This document shows, in pieces, positions 11,701-23,276 of a DNA stretch of 64,000 nt. How positions within the stretch are numbered: position 1 is the first letter of the stretch; every line of letters begins with the position of its first letter. The notes beneath the pieces were generated by a model. That model had not been told where the DNA came from. It was given only the letters and a program-made list of their open reading frames with translations, and made no database searches. The stretch is from Lineus longissimus (Eukaryota > Nemertea > Pilidiophora > Heteronemertea > Lineidae), in contig NC_088317.1 in assembly GCF_910592395.1 (NCBI RefSeq), forward strand, positions 17,034,039 to 17,098,038, read 5' to 3'. The position numbers were made by a program, and so were the translations under genes.

Positions 11701-14700
11701 CACACTGAAAGTTTACCTTTATAGTGTGTTCCCAGCTTTATGTCCTCCTGTTTATCCTCCTGGGCTAGCCCTTGCTCCTTAGTACTCCTTGTTTATTATC
11801 CCTGTTTTTTTGACCTATATATATATACACTTTGACTTTTCTCTACAAGCTCCATGCTTCAAGTGACTAGTCAAAAGCCTTCTAAAAGCTACACCTATTA
11901 TTATTTATATTCACAAGACCAAATCAGTCATGGGTATTAACTCCAACACAAAAGGGTCTTTCACAAAAGAATGTAGTTTGGCCTTTTACAAAAGAGTGTG
12001 AGTTTAACACACACTTCTTTTTCTTAGGCATGGGGTCCTCAGGAGTCCCGTGGGGTTTGAAACAAGTTGCAATCTCGCAATCCTGTTGATGAAGTTCCGA
12101 TACTGAGAGATATATCTAAATATGGAAGCTTACCTTCCAGACAAGTCGAATGAAACTCCAGTACATAGTTTTGTCGACTCGTTGTGTTCAACTCTGCCTC
12201 GCAACTCTCAAAGATGATTTCAACGTCTTCGTCCTGCAAGCTGGGTTCTTTAGAAATGAACTGCGAGGCGATTCCAATCTCGAAACTCGCAAACACAGGC
12301 TTGTGGTCGCTGGTCATGAACTCCTCATTGCAACCTGTTAGCAAACGAGAGATTAATCAACGAAACATCAACACGCAGACAACCTGCTCCTATTTCCTCT
12401 TGATGAACTTCTGTCATCTTACCCCATAAATCTTCGCGAAAAAAAAAGGACCCGGTATGGAACGGTTCAAAAGGCCCGGTAGTCAAGAGGTCAATCAATT
12501 TTTTAGATCCCGCTTGTTAAGGAACGAGGGGTAACTTACCATAAGCTCTTGAGTTGACATAGGTACCAGGATATGACTTCCACAGGACCCGGTCACACCA
12601 AGACGGAACGTTAATCCTTAACTGCAACGAGAAAGGGAAGTTTATGATTGATTGCGGGCAATGCAAACCCAGTTGTGGTTAAGGTTGGTGCTGCCATCTA
12701 CAGGTGAACAACTCAAGTTAATTCCCTGCCAAGCTGTTCATTGTAATGATACAGAACTTCAACAGGGTGCTGCAATTGCCAATTCTTGCTGCAGGTACCT
12801 GCTAGACCACTGCACACAAGGGATGTCAACTGTGATAGGGACTGTAGCTAGAGATATTTCACTGCACTATAGCTGCGCTTACACCACGAAATATTGGTGG
12901 ACCAATTGCACTTACACCACCACATTGCCGCGACAAATTGGTTCGGCAATCCATTGCCGATACAAATTGCCGAGCGAATTTGTCCCACCAAGCTTGATGG
13001 TCCAAATTCGCCCGGCTTTTTAAAAGCTCGGCTTTGTCGTGGTGTACGCGCAAATGGATCGGCAATTAGCTAGTTAGATGGTTCGGCTCCAGGCGGCGCT
13101 TTCGAAATGGCGCTTTCTGCGCATGCAATTTATTGTTTGCGCGCCATCTGTAGCCGGATTTTATAACTAGCTGCAGCGCTGGTGTAAGCGCTTGGTGGAT
13201 TTTCGATGGTGCGGCATTGGTTCCCGAACCAAGATTGGTGGTCCATTTTCAGGTGGTGTAAGTGCGGCTTATATTAATGTCATGACTACGGCAGCATTTT
13301 AGTGCCACTAAAGAAGAAGAAAAAAAGAAAACATTTCTCGTAATAACGACTTTTAATCTCGTAATAACGACTTTTAATCTCGTAATAACGACTTTTAATC
13401 TCTTAATAACGACTTTCTATCTCGTTATAACGACTTTCTTTCTCGTAATAATGACTTTTAATCTCGTAATAACGACTTTCTTTCTCGTTATAACGACTTT
13501 CTTTCTAGTAATAACGACTTTTAATCTCGTAATAACGACTTTCTTTCTCGTTATAATGACTTTTAATCTCGTAATAACGACTTTTAATTAAAAGTCGTTA
13601 TTATGAGAAAGGAAGTCGTTATAGCGAGAAAGAAAGTCGTTACAATGAGAAATAAAGTCGTTATTACGAGATTAAAAGTCGTTATTACGAGGTTAAAAGT
13701 CGTTATTACGAGAAATGTTTTCTTTTTTTTCTTCTTTAGTGGCACTAAAATGCTGCCGTACATGACTGCATCAACTTACTCCTGTTTTCTTGTACTTTTT
13801 CCATGCATATTCACTCTTGGTGCCCTTCTCGTATCGGTACGTTGGCGGGAAATTTATCGGCTCTTCGCAGAAGTACTGGAATGCTTCACTGGCGTTCTTG
13901 GACTTGGTAAGCTGGTCGTTGTTGGAGAGCAAGTGTTCGTAGTCTTTTTCTTGTATTTTCTTAAGAATAACCTTGAAGACAGAGTGTAAAAGTGTAAAAG
14001 TGAAAAGTGTAAAAGTGTAAAAGTGTAAAATGATATTGACATAGAATGACCTAAAGAAAGTGTAAAATGGTATTGATATAGAATAACATAAATGATATTG
14101 ATATGGAATTACAAAGAAGGCAAAGTGTAAAATGGTATTGATATGACACAGCAATGTAGCTAAAAGTGGTGTTTTTTTATTATAAGATGATTCCAATTGA
14201 ATGAAAGGGAGATTTCTCAATCAGGGTCGTATATGCACCCAGACAAGGACTGCACTGCCCAAACCTACTGAGCACCATACATGCTGGCATTAAACAGGCA
14301 GGACTTGGACCCCTCCTTAGGAGAAACAACTCCATTGCCTGCAGCAACGCGCTCTCTATAAGGGTCAAATGGCCACGGAAAAACGAGAAGGACTGATTGT
14401 GGCTGCGGGATGTCATTTGACTGCCGTAGCTGCAGCATACAGTTTATTATTATCATAAAAAGTTCCTTACATCCACTTTCTCATCGAGTCGATAATTGAG
14501 ATCGCCTAGCCAGAAGAGATGGTGGAACTGCTTGGTCATGTCGAACAGGTTTAGCTGCTTGTTGCCGAGGGACAGGCCTTTCGTTATGTCACGGAAATTG
14601 CTGTTTCTCCTGGAAAGGGAGGATGAATCATTTTAGTTTTGGTTGAATGAAGAATTAACAGACAGTACATGTATTGAGCACTTGGCAGGTTAATGAAGTC

Positions 14701-17700
14701 TCAAAATATAGTTGAACCTCTCATAGCTGACACCTCTAATAAGAACACACTCTAATTAGTCGTCTCAATTTTTGTGGATTTTCCGAATAACAGAGATTTA
14801 TAAAATTTCAATAATGCTTTTTTGATTGAAGAATGTGGAAGAATTTTCCTAATTCGCCAAAATAAAAATCCTGAATTTTTAAAAATTTTTTTGAAACAAT
14901 TTTTTACAAATCACATGAGTAGAGAGGTGGGAATATTTCGCTATTGACAGTAACTGGACATAACAAGTGATTTTTAATCGATTTCTTTTTCAATGTACCT
15001 GTGATTTTTCTCAGCACCGGACGTCAAATGAGCACAGACAAAACACAGTGATGTGGCAAGAAATGAAAACGACACACCCACAGCACCTTTGTTACCTACG
15101 GAAACAAAAAGTGCAAAATAAAAACCACAATTAACAAAAAAACATGCAAATAAACATGAGAAATATGTCTTATCAAACTTAATTCGCCTATTCCCAGATG
15201 CGTCTAAAGATCGAGCTCTCTATTGTGGGGAATCAAACTGGCCGACTTATGGGGTCAGCTTTTGATGTTTTTAGTGTCGGTCCTGATCTTTCCATTTCAG
15301 TTGTGATGTTGAAATCAACAGGCTGACCCCACACTTCGGCAAAATTTGGCTATTCCACTGCAAGATCCTCACTCATCTGGAGAGAGGTGAATAGAATTTA
15401 CTGAACAGAAATTAATCGACAAGCAATTGGAAAAGAATGGAACTACGAAACAATAAACTAGACCTTACACACTAAAAGTCATGCACCAGTAGTCGCATGA
15501 TCAAAAGCGCTTGCCCCCTGGGGAGGCACGTCCTACCTTGAGTCAGAGCCATAAGAATACCCCTTACGTACTCACCTAGAGTATTAGCGATTCCTGTTCT
15601 AACAAATGATGTCTGGACATGACTGATTCTGTTTTTGTGTTCCATCTTTGTCAGAATGATGAGTCGTATTCCCCAAAGACTGGTCGTGGCAATCTGAGAG
15701 GCAAAAAAGATATTCAAATCATGAAACTATGAAGTTCAGTTATTTATCTCTTCGTGGAGGTAACAATTGTGTAGTGGTGTCTATGAGTCTCAATCTCCAT
15801 GAGCCAATTCAAACTATCCTACGAAGTTGCGTGCCTCGAATGCCTGGAATCAATGTTTACTTCAGTTTGTAATGTTCGGGTTCAGGGGCTATGTCTATGA
15901 ATCTCCATCCCAAGTAGGCCCTGTAACATCTTGATTGCCTCTATTATGCACTGAAAGTTTCTTTCAATACACTAGCTTACCATATGTAAATCTGTCTCTG
16001 AAAGTTTATCACAATACACAAGCTTACCATATGTAAATCTATCTTTGAAAGTTTCTCATTATACACTAGCTTACCACATGAAAATCTATCTTTGAAAGTT
16101 TCTCATAATACACTAGCTTACCACATGAAAATCTATCTTTGAAAGTTTCTCATAATACACAAGCTTACCATATGTAAATCTATCTCATAAATCGCTTGCA
16201 ACGTTTTCCTGATCTTACTGGTCCACTCCTTCTCGGTGAGCGAGGACTCCTGGGTACCTATCACATACACGTCATGGGGTACAGCACTCAGACTTTTGTC
16301 CAGGGGTCGCCCGGTCCCACTGCACTTCAGCCAAGAGTTAATGTTATAACCTGGCTGTTCATCACCTAAAACACAATAGCGGCACTGCCTTCAGGATGAG
16401 AGGCAAGGACATTACCTCACAAGCAATATCAAGTCTTTAGGTCTTAGTTGTAAGCTAAATACTACATATGTATCACGCTGATAGGTAATTTTACATTCGC
16501 CATTGCCCCAGATTGCATCTACACGACGCAAGATAGTTCCACATCCACATCTGCTCCGGATCAAACACTACCAAATACGGTGGGTGCAAAAATGATCTGG
16601 ATTGAATGAAGACACATCTGGGACTTGCTTACCATATACAAGGACGTCCTTGATCCCTTGATCTGGATGTGATCTGGTGGCACCCTTTTCGTGCCGTGTA
16701 AATGGCACTTTAGTCACCAGGGGCCAGTTGTTCAAAATCAACAGTCACGTTATCCCTAAAGGTTATGTTGAGTATCCTTAAGGACGTTCACTCTTTTAGT
16801 TAATCCCATTAACATCTTCACGTTAAGACTTAACGACTCCATTAAAGCTAGTGTGATTTTGAACAACCCAGGCCTAATTGCACTTACCCATATTCCAAGT
16901 TCCAATGAAGACGGTAATGGCATCAATTTGGTCAGCGGGTGCATGAATATTCTTCATCTGATGAATCAACTGGCAGAAGTTCTCCCGCGATCTGGCATCT
17001 TCAAATTGATATGTCTCCCTCTTCCTCCCCTCAATCTTAACGTCTAGCCGCAAGTTGTTGTCCTTACTTTTAATCAGCTGCTCAACTGGAAATACAGGAG
17101 AACCTTCCTGTTAAAGCGAACTGGAACCGCCGAGCGATTTATTCAACTTTTCGACTTTCACCGCCCGAGAAAGTCAAACTTCCAACTTCCTATTCGAGTT
17201 CAGATTTGTAGCTCCGCCCCCAGTGCCCGAGCATGCGCAGTTTAATTTGTTATTATTGAGGATCATGTGAGAATCACGTGAGTCATGCGATCTTTCATTC
17301 ATGAATTTTCGTAGTAAATTCCATAGTAGTGACGTCACTGAATGATTGACAGCTAGGCGCCATGTTTCATTCATGCCTCGTTCTGATCACCCGATACGCG
17401 GGAAATGAAAACGAGGTCATACGAACTGGCTTGGCGGTTCCAGTTCGCTTTAAAGGGGGACTATAGGCAGGAGCAGAGGGGCTAATTTGGCCATCTTCAA
17501 GTGACTAATATACACAGTAAGGGCCCTGGGTCATGTCAGACTCAGCACTAAATATATCCACGTACAAGCGTGAATCATTTCGACGTACTGTGAGATGTCA
17601 GAGACCTCTATTGGCAACTTTCAAATCATGTACATGCGCTGTGATCTACTGACAGTTTTCTTTTTTTCCGAACACCACTGACCCCTTCCCCACGCATATG

Positions 17701-20700
17701 CGAAAAATGGGCCTAATATTCTCAAATGGCCCCCCAATTCCTCTTTACCTACATGGCAAAGTGGAAACGTCCCTGCCTGCCTGATTTCCTGCATATTTCC
17801 TCTGGACTATCCGGTTTCCTCCTACTTTACATTACAATTGCCAATGCTTGTTTATAGAGCCATACAATGTTCCCGTTGACGCTCAGCTCTCAACTCAATA
17901 TTCTCCATGGCCTACGTACAAACAAAAAGACTTACTTTTGTCCTGCGTCGGCATACATTCTTGATCGAGCAGGCTCTTGTTGGGTGTGACGATGATCAGC
18001 TTCCCACCATTGAGGTCTAATGTGATACTGACTTCTTTCAAGAGCATGCCTTTGACTGCTTTCACCTAAGAAGACATGGGATTTAAAAATGGGGGCTGTC
18101 AAAGTGGCACAGTGGTAAGAGTGCTGTTCGAAATTAACAGCGTCTGTCACCTCGGAGGTTTATATGGGTTCCACTCCAGGTCGGCCCACGTTACAGAGGG
18201 GGCGATTCTTTCTGACAGCGTAGATTTCCTCTGGGGTCTGTGGTTTGTTTTCTTATTTTCAGGTACTGTAATCAGTGGAGTGATTGATCCTGTCAGAGAA
18301 GCTACAGAAGATGCTACTGCCTGGCCAGCATTTTAAAAATGTCGTTATTCTTGCATATCTTCAAATAATAGCAAAGCTAAAATGCTTCCCTGAAAGTTAA
18401 GCAGATTTCTTTGGTTAAAGAATCTGTGCGGCTGAAAAGAAACAAACCTTGAATGCTGCGGGCGGGATCGGTCTCCGTCTTGGAGGATTTATGACTATTG
18501 ATCTTATCTCATTCTCGTCCGCCGTCGATGATGTCACCGAGATCGCCGACATCTCTTGGAGACATTTCACAGCCTTCTTGTCCAGGCTACTGACCTCTGT
18601 ACTACAGCACGCCAGCCTGTCGATTATCTGGCCAAGGTCATTCTGGTACGTATGCTGAAACATGATTTGCTAAATTAGTGAATATACTGGTATCTACAGT
18701 TAAAGGGGGACTATAGGCAGAGCAGGGAGGTAATACAGGCCATCTTTGGGTGAATTATATGCACAGTGAGGGCCCTGGATCATGTCTGATTCAGCACTAG
18801 ATATATTCCTCTTACAAACATGAATATTTTGGACGAACTGTGAGATAGGAAAGACCCCTATTGGCGACTTTGTGTAACTTTATCTTGCCTACCTGGCTGC
18901 TGCCTATATTGTCCCTTTAACGCCAAATATTTGTACGAGCCAAAACAGTCATTTCTGTTGGGGAAATCAAGTTTGGACTATCAGACAGTGCTTCTGGGGA
19001 CTTTCCGGAAAACTTTTTGTTCAATCGTCTGCAATCTGCACAGATCGAGACAATCCGCAAAAAATTGGAAAATTCAATACAGTATATCATGGCCTGGATT
19101 ACAAATGAAAACGGAGTTTACAAAGTGGGCTGATAATTATAATGATATAGACACGCATTCACACAGGAAAGAGGAAGAAAACATGTTCAGGGAATGTGGA
19201 AGTGACTGAACAAAGCATTAAAGGCCTGCTCCGTTAAAAATTTGAAAGTTGAACTCGAAAATGAAAATGTTCAAGGGTGCAAATATATAATGAAGCAGAA
19301 ATACAGCAGGAACCACACAGGATTGCTGGGGAGTGAAAACTAGCAAGAAACCATGGCAACACGGTGTCTGCTTTGAACGTGTTAGGCCAACAGGTCAAAA
19401 GTAGAGGATGCCATGTTAAAAAAAGTTTTGAAAATTAGAATATTTTCTTTTCTTTAGATATCATTATTAAGACCTCTCTGAGACATTTAAACCATCATAC
19501 AGTGCACCTAGATGAAAAAAAACCCTTTGAAAATTTCACTGTGAAATATGATTCTTTATAAAGTATCAAACATACTATAAAATTGGCATCCGTGCAAAAA
19601 TGTGACAAGATACCGAAAGGTCGGAGGTGTTCAAATCAAAAGCTAGGGAAAAGCTTGAAAAATTTCAAAAGGCTTTTTGAGGATTCCGGTAGGGTTTGGC
19701 GTTCAACTCAAAATTAAGGCAGGGAAAACACTGATTTGGCAGACGCAGCCATTGCTTACGGTTGAGGAGGAGGACCCCTCTACTTCATTATCAGGGACAA
19801 GTATTCCATAGGAATCTATATTCTGCTGCAACGAGGATGAATAGAAGATAGTAGGAAGATGAAGACCTTTTGGGCTGACCGAGTGGTGTAACGGAAACAT
19901 CCCCACCTGTCATCACTGAGGTCCCTGGTACCATTGTGTAGACAGGTATACAAATACAGTAGAACTCCTCTGTTAAGGACACCCTCGGGACTGACAAGTG
20001 AAGTCCTTGATAGAGAGGTGTCCTGATTAGAAAGGTCAAACAGAATAGAAACGATTTTGGACCAATACTAGTGTCCTTAACAGAAAGGTTGTCCTTGATA
20101 GAGAGGTTGTCCTTAATAGAGAGGTGTCCACTAAGGGAGGTTCGACTGTACTTTAAATACCAAGTTCCAGTGATGTTGCATGCATAATGATTGCGTTACG
20201 GCAATGAGTATTTCTATTTTCCTGCGCCATCAAAAAATACACAATGAAGGAGAATGGCCTCCCCTTTGATATTAACATGCCTGAAACTAGTGAAAGTGAA
20301 ACACAACTTCATTGAAATTGAACATACCTCTTTCGTTTTCTTTGTTTTCCCTTGGGCAAACAAATGTTGACAAAGTTCCACCTTCCCAAGGAATTCTTGA
20401 AGTTGTCTGAAAACATAAAAGGAAAATCATCAGGGTTTTTAAGTGAAAACCAGAGATTTTAATTTTTGCAAACTGCAATTATAATCGCTGCTATTTGTGA
20501 CAAAAAGATCTCTCTTCTGCACGTAAAACTGGTGATATTTGGGTGTGATAATGATCACAGGTCTGCTGACTGCATGAAGACCTCAGAAAAGAAATCTGGC
20601 CACAGGGTGTCACCGTGCGAGGGCAACTGTATGGATACAAGGTCAAAATGCCTAAGACTACCAAGTAAATTCAACAAACTGGATTGAGTGCACAGGCCGG

Positions 20701-23239
20701 ATTCCAAAGGAGAAGATTTCCGAGAATAAGAACCAGGAACTAAATATAAATATAATTGATTTATTTCTCAGTGTTTTTTACTTCTTTCTGCGGGTATAGC
20801 TGTACGTTATCAACACGAACAATCTGTTCAAGTTGTATGTCAAGTACTTCCACATTCAGTTTTATGAAAACAGGCAGAAAATATGTTATGTTGGGTAACT
20901 TTAGATAAATGTATGAGAAAAAACGAAATAAATGAAAGTTGTCCAAGAACATGCCTGCTCTGTATCAGGTATGACCGTGGACTGACATGGTAGTCAGAGC
21001 AGGATCTGTTGACGGCATGGGTTTTTTGTAGAGTTGGCGTCAGTCTGTCATAGACATAGTGTCAGAGTGGGATAAAACTTTAGATAAAACATCTATCTAT
21101 CTATGTATCACATTTATATAGCGCCCTTATCAGTCCTATATTGGGCCGTTCAAAGGCGCTTAACAAAAACAGAGTCTCTATAAGAAGTATATAGTCTTTG
21201 ACAACAATAATAACATGTTATTTCAAGGATATACAAAATAGTGGAGGCTGGCCTGCTCAGCCCTTGTTGGCAACCAAGTCCCCCTAGGAGAGAAAACCGA
21301 GAAATCGAACAGGGAAGTCTGGGCTCATCTGCCGAGCAATGGCAACCAGATGAGGAGATAGGCCTTATTGGAGTCTTAAACTGGATGTGCATAACCAGCC
21401 AAAATGCCTATACAAGGTCATACATACAAGATCAACCACACTTCAAACAAAAACAATTGAACACCTGACACCTTTTTTTAATCTCCTGAAGTGTTTTGAT
21501 CACATATTGTTTGTCACCATACATGCCAACAACTTTCTCAGCTCTGCTTTGTCAGAAAGTTCAGAGACTACACCATACTGTTATAATCTCTCTTACTTTT
21601 CTACCTTGGACCAGTCACACGTCCATCCCACACTGGATGGCAGTGGCACCCTCACATAGCAAACTATCTACATCAATGAACTTACTTTTCTAAGGGCTGA
21701 GCAGCCTTGGCCAGCAGTTGATGGATCTCCCTCAGACCAGTCACACCTGTCCCACCCTGGATAGCAGTGGCATCCTTCTGAAGACCATTGCTGATATATT
21801 GCTTCACATCTTCAATGAATCCACCATCAACACTGAAAAACATTTATAAAGACATAGAGTTGCTTCTAGAGATACTAGATGAAGCAAAACTTTGGAGACA
21901 AACGTAATATCATACCTTGACGAATCAAGTTGAGAAAATCTCTGATGGAAGTGGCTTGTCAGGATATCGTCTTTGGAGGGTAGGGTAAAACAGGTACCAG
22001 AGGTCTCAGGGTCTCTGTAATCATTGTTATAATCATCGTCATCTGCATAGAAAGAATATCAGTTTTAATTTCAAGACCTACACTTGTTGACTGTAAATGC
22101 ATGAAGGCTTACATTTATCATTATTAGGGAAAAGCCAGTTAAAGGACTAGGTGAAATTTTCACGATACCAAATTCTTTTTCCATGGACGATTGATCTCTC
22201 ATTGTCATTTTTGTGGGTCTTGGGACTAGATTTGTGAATTTCAGGAAGGCCTATGGTTACAACCATTGCTAGTGGGATTATTTATTGCAGTCCAATGATT
22301 CAATTATCCTATCTGAAGAAGTCACCATCATACCGGAAGTCATTTCTATATGAAAGACAACATATCTCGTGCCCAAGTTGACCCTTTGATACTTTGAAAT
22401 AAACTTTTGTGAAATTTACCCGATTCTTTGTCCTCTTCTTTCTTCCCGACAGGTTGTTTCAGTGCGCACACGAGCCCGTTATTTTCGCCACGTTGAATGT
22501 AGTGCTGGATAAGCAGACCGATATTAGCAAATTTCTTCTCCGGGACGCCCTCATTAGCTTGGATGTACAGGCGTTTCTCCTTATCTGGTAGGATTCTGTA
22601 TTGGTGGACCACTCCATGGTACCTGCAATAATGAAATATCGAGTTGAAAGCTGAACGTCAACAAGGACATTATTAGCTCTTAACAATATTTGGTGATTGT
22701 AATGTCAGCAACAACAGGAGGCCGCTAAGAAAACCTACGCTGTTGAATCGAGTCGCCCTCTCTATTTAATGAGTGGACTTGGACGGCCGGGAATCAAACC
22801 CGGTACCTCAGAGGTTACAGGTGCGGATGTTTCCACTACACCACTCCCACAACTCTAATGACAATCCAGACATTGCTGTGGACTACTAAGGATCTGGCTC
22901 TTCTGCCCGAAATCGATTGATTTGAATCATGGAACTTTTCAAAGAAGACGAATCAGAACCAAAATTAGCAGTCGGCAGTGATCACAATTACAATTGCTAG
23001 ATTGACCAGATAGATATATATTTTTGGGGGTTCATATTGTTTTGTAGCAGACGTAGGATTGAGGAAGGACAATCAGCAAATATTCTTTTAATCTGGCCTT
23101 ACCAAACACAAAGTGTATATGCCCCAAAAACAGTCTCACTGTCTCTGACTAAGTAAGTCCCATCTTTGTCCTCAGCTTTCAGCAAATTCTCTGCCTGAAG
23201 TCGACTGATTCTTTTGTGATGAAACGGCAGCTTAGCCAT
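8783..23239 (-). CDS. INPPL1: SHIP-type phosphatidylinositol 3,4,5-trisphosphate 5-phosphatase
   Basis: Twenty coding exons, phases consistent throughout: 23103-23239, 22420-22622, 21916-22042, 21686-21832, 20328-20406, 18448-18654, 17936-18065, 16888-17085, 16169-16365, 15576-15693, 14999-15095, 14471-14609, 13780-13971, 12540-12621, 12134-12334, 11324-11500, 10665-10835, 10145-10318, 9553-9899, 8783-8989; 1109 aa. Order: SH2 at 1-100 (TYLVRDSE is the phosphotyrosine-binding strand), linker, 5-phosphatase from about 397 ([32 protein letters not shown] all present), C2-like region to about 850, proline-rich part with PPAPPKR and a YDDVP tyrosine, SAM at 1045-1105. The family removes the 5-phosphate of PI(3,4,5)P3 at the membrane beneath activated receptors. 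The SAM domain resembles vertebrate SHIP2 rather than SHIP1, so it is probably co-orthologous to both. The donor at 10145 and the acceptor at 9899 are the least certain boundaries. Confidence 0.95.
9130..9555. repeat. C/T-rich ~40-bp minisatellite carrying repeated splice donors
   Basis: About eleven units of roughly 34-43 bp built on CACAACCACTTACATCC plus a CTCTCACTCTCTCCCC tract. Read on the minus strand each unit contains GGATGTAAGTGG (two have GCAAGTGG), the sequence around the real donor of SHIP coding exon 19 at 9553. The exon-proximal unit is the true donor; the rest are intronic copies. All three plus frames are open here because of composition only. Confidence 0.9.
10878..11059. mobile_element. 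MITE, ACAGTAGAACCTC family, copy 1
   Basis: Starts TACAGTGGAACCTC and ends GAGAGGTTCTACTGTA, inverted repeats of each other, with internal variations on AAGGACA / TGTCCTT. It sits in a SHIP intron between 10835 and 11324. Related copies are at 19955, 34585, 38905 and 51163, with pieces at 4360 and 14710. Confidence 0.8.
12871..13270. mobile_element. 400-bp MITE with AGCTGCGCTTACACCAC ends
   Basis: The left terminus AGCTGCGCTTACACCAC matches the reverse complement of the right terminus (AGCCGCACTTACACCAC), with further partial pairing inside (TTGGTGGACC / GGTCCACCAA type). No coding capacity. It lies in a SHIP intron 16 bp from the foldback element at 13287. Confidence 0.75.
13287..13760. mobile_element. 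Foldback element with 21-bp internal repeats
   Basis: Inverted ends TACGGCAGCATTTTAGTGCC extend for about 60 bp. Inside, a 21-bp unit (CTCGTAATAACGACTTTTAAT) runs in one orientation from about 13336 to 13590 and in the opposite orientation to about 13715. The direct repeat CATGAC flanks it exactly (13281-13286 and 13761-13766), a 6-bp target-site duplication. The right edge is 18 bp from the splice donor of the SHIP exon ending at 13780. Confidence 0.88.
14710..14770. mobile_element. Fragment of ACAGTAGAACCTC MITE
   Basis: Contains GTTGAACCTCTCATAGCTGA and nearby phrases like the left end of the fuller copies; the right end is missing. Confidence 0.4.
15213..15365. mobile_element. Short dyad element, possible MITE
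   Basis: Contains GGCCGACTTATGGGGTCAGC and, inverted, GCTGACCCCACACTTCGGC, with TTGTGGGGAA nearby. A related arrangement occurs at about 40690-40790 downstream of PPM1L. Boundaries uncertain. Confidence 0.4.
15945..16195. repeat. 47-bp tandem repeat that copies the SHIP exon 9 splice donor
   Basis: Five units. The minus-strand donor dinucleotide falls at plus positions 15979, 16026, 16073, 16120 and 16167, exactly 47 bp apart. Each unit contains the exon end (CATATG or CATGTG) plus GTAAGCT and AGATAGATTT. The copy at 16167 is joined to the coding exon and is the true donor. Confidence 0.95.
16722..16874. mobile_element. MITE with GGCCAGTTGTTCAAAATCA ends
   Basis: The left end GGCCAGTTGTTCAAAATCA pairs with the right end TGATTTTGAACAACCCAGGCC. 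It is a 153-bp element inside a SHIP intron whose right edge is about 12 bp from the donor of the exon ending at 16888. A related element is at 45116-45280. Confidence 0.8.
17111..17453. mobile_element. 343-bp TTAA-flanked MITE, copy 1
   Basis: Ends TTAAAGCGAACTGGAACCGC and its exact inverse, about 21 bp of perfect terminal inverted repeat including TTAA. A second copy of the same length lies at 51975-52317 and is nearly identical. TTAA termini suggest piggyBac-type mobilisation (inference). Its right TTAA is also the left TTAA of the next element. Confidence 0.88.
17450..17640. mobile_element. 220-bp TTAA MITE family, truncated copy
   Basis: Begins TTAAAGGGGGACTATAGGCA and follows the other copies (18700, 29508, 31371, 54602) to about 17640, where the right end is lost. 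It shares its TTAA with the right end of the element at 17111-17453. Confidence 0.8.
18093..18250 (+). mobile_element. tRNA-derived SINE
   Basis: A-box-like GTGGCACAGTGGTAAGAG and B-box-like GGGTTCCACTCC about 50 bp apart, then a non-tRNA body. Located in a SHIP intron near the acceptor of the exon starting at 18065. Confidence 0.6.
18700..18920. mobile_element. 220-bp TTAA MITE family, complete copy
   Basis: Left end TTAAAGGGGGACTATAGGCA, right end the near-inverse (GCCTATATTGTCCCTTTAA). No ORF. Located in a SHIP intron. Confidence 0.85.
19868..19945 (+). mobile_element. SINE fragment
   Basis: GACCGAGTGGTGTAACGG resembles a tRNA A-box region and shares CATCC..CACCTGT wording with the minus-strand SINE at 22760-22850. 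The B-box is decayed. Confidence 0.4.
19955..20150. mobile_element. MITE, ACAGTAGAACCTC family, copy 2
   Basis: Left end TACAGTAGAACTCCTCT, right end GGGAGGTTCGACTGTA. Internal AGAGAGG / CCTTGATAG phrases repeat several times. In a SHIP intron. Confidence 0.75.
22760..22850 (-). mobile_element. tRNA-derived SINE
   Basis: Minus strand: GGGAGTGGTGTAGTGGAAAC as A-box region, then ACCGGGTTTGATTCCCG as B-box arm. The acceptor ends do not pair. In the SHIP intron between 22622 and 23103. Confidence 0.6.
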
Positions 23240-23276
23240 TCCGGGTTTGTAACATTATATCTGGGATTTGCGATTC
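23240..23276 (-). other. SHIP 5'UTR part of first coding exon
   Basis: Upstream of the ATG at 23239 the minus strand has a strong acceptor (TATTTTTCAG) just right of 23276, so the first coding exon is preceded by at least one non-coding exon that was not located. Confidence 0.55.
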
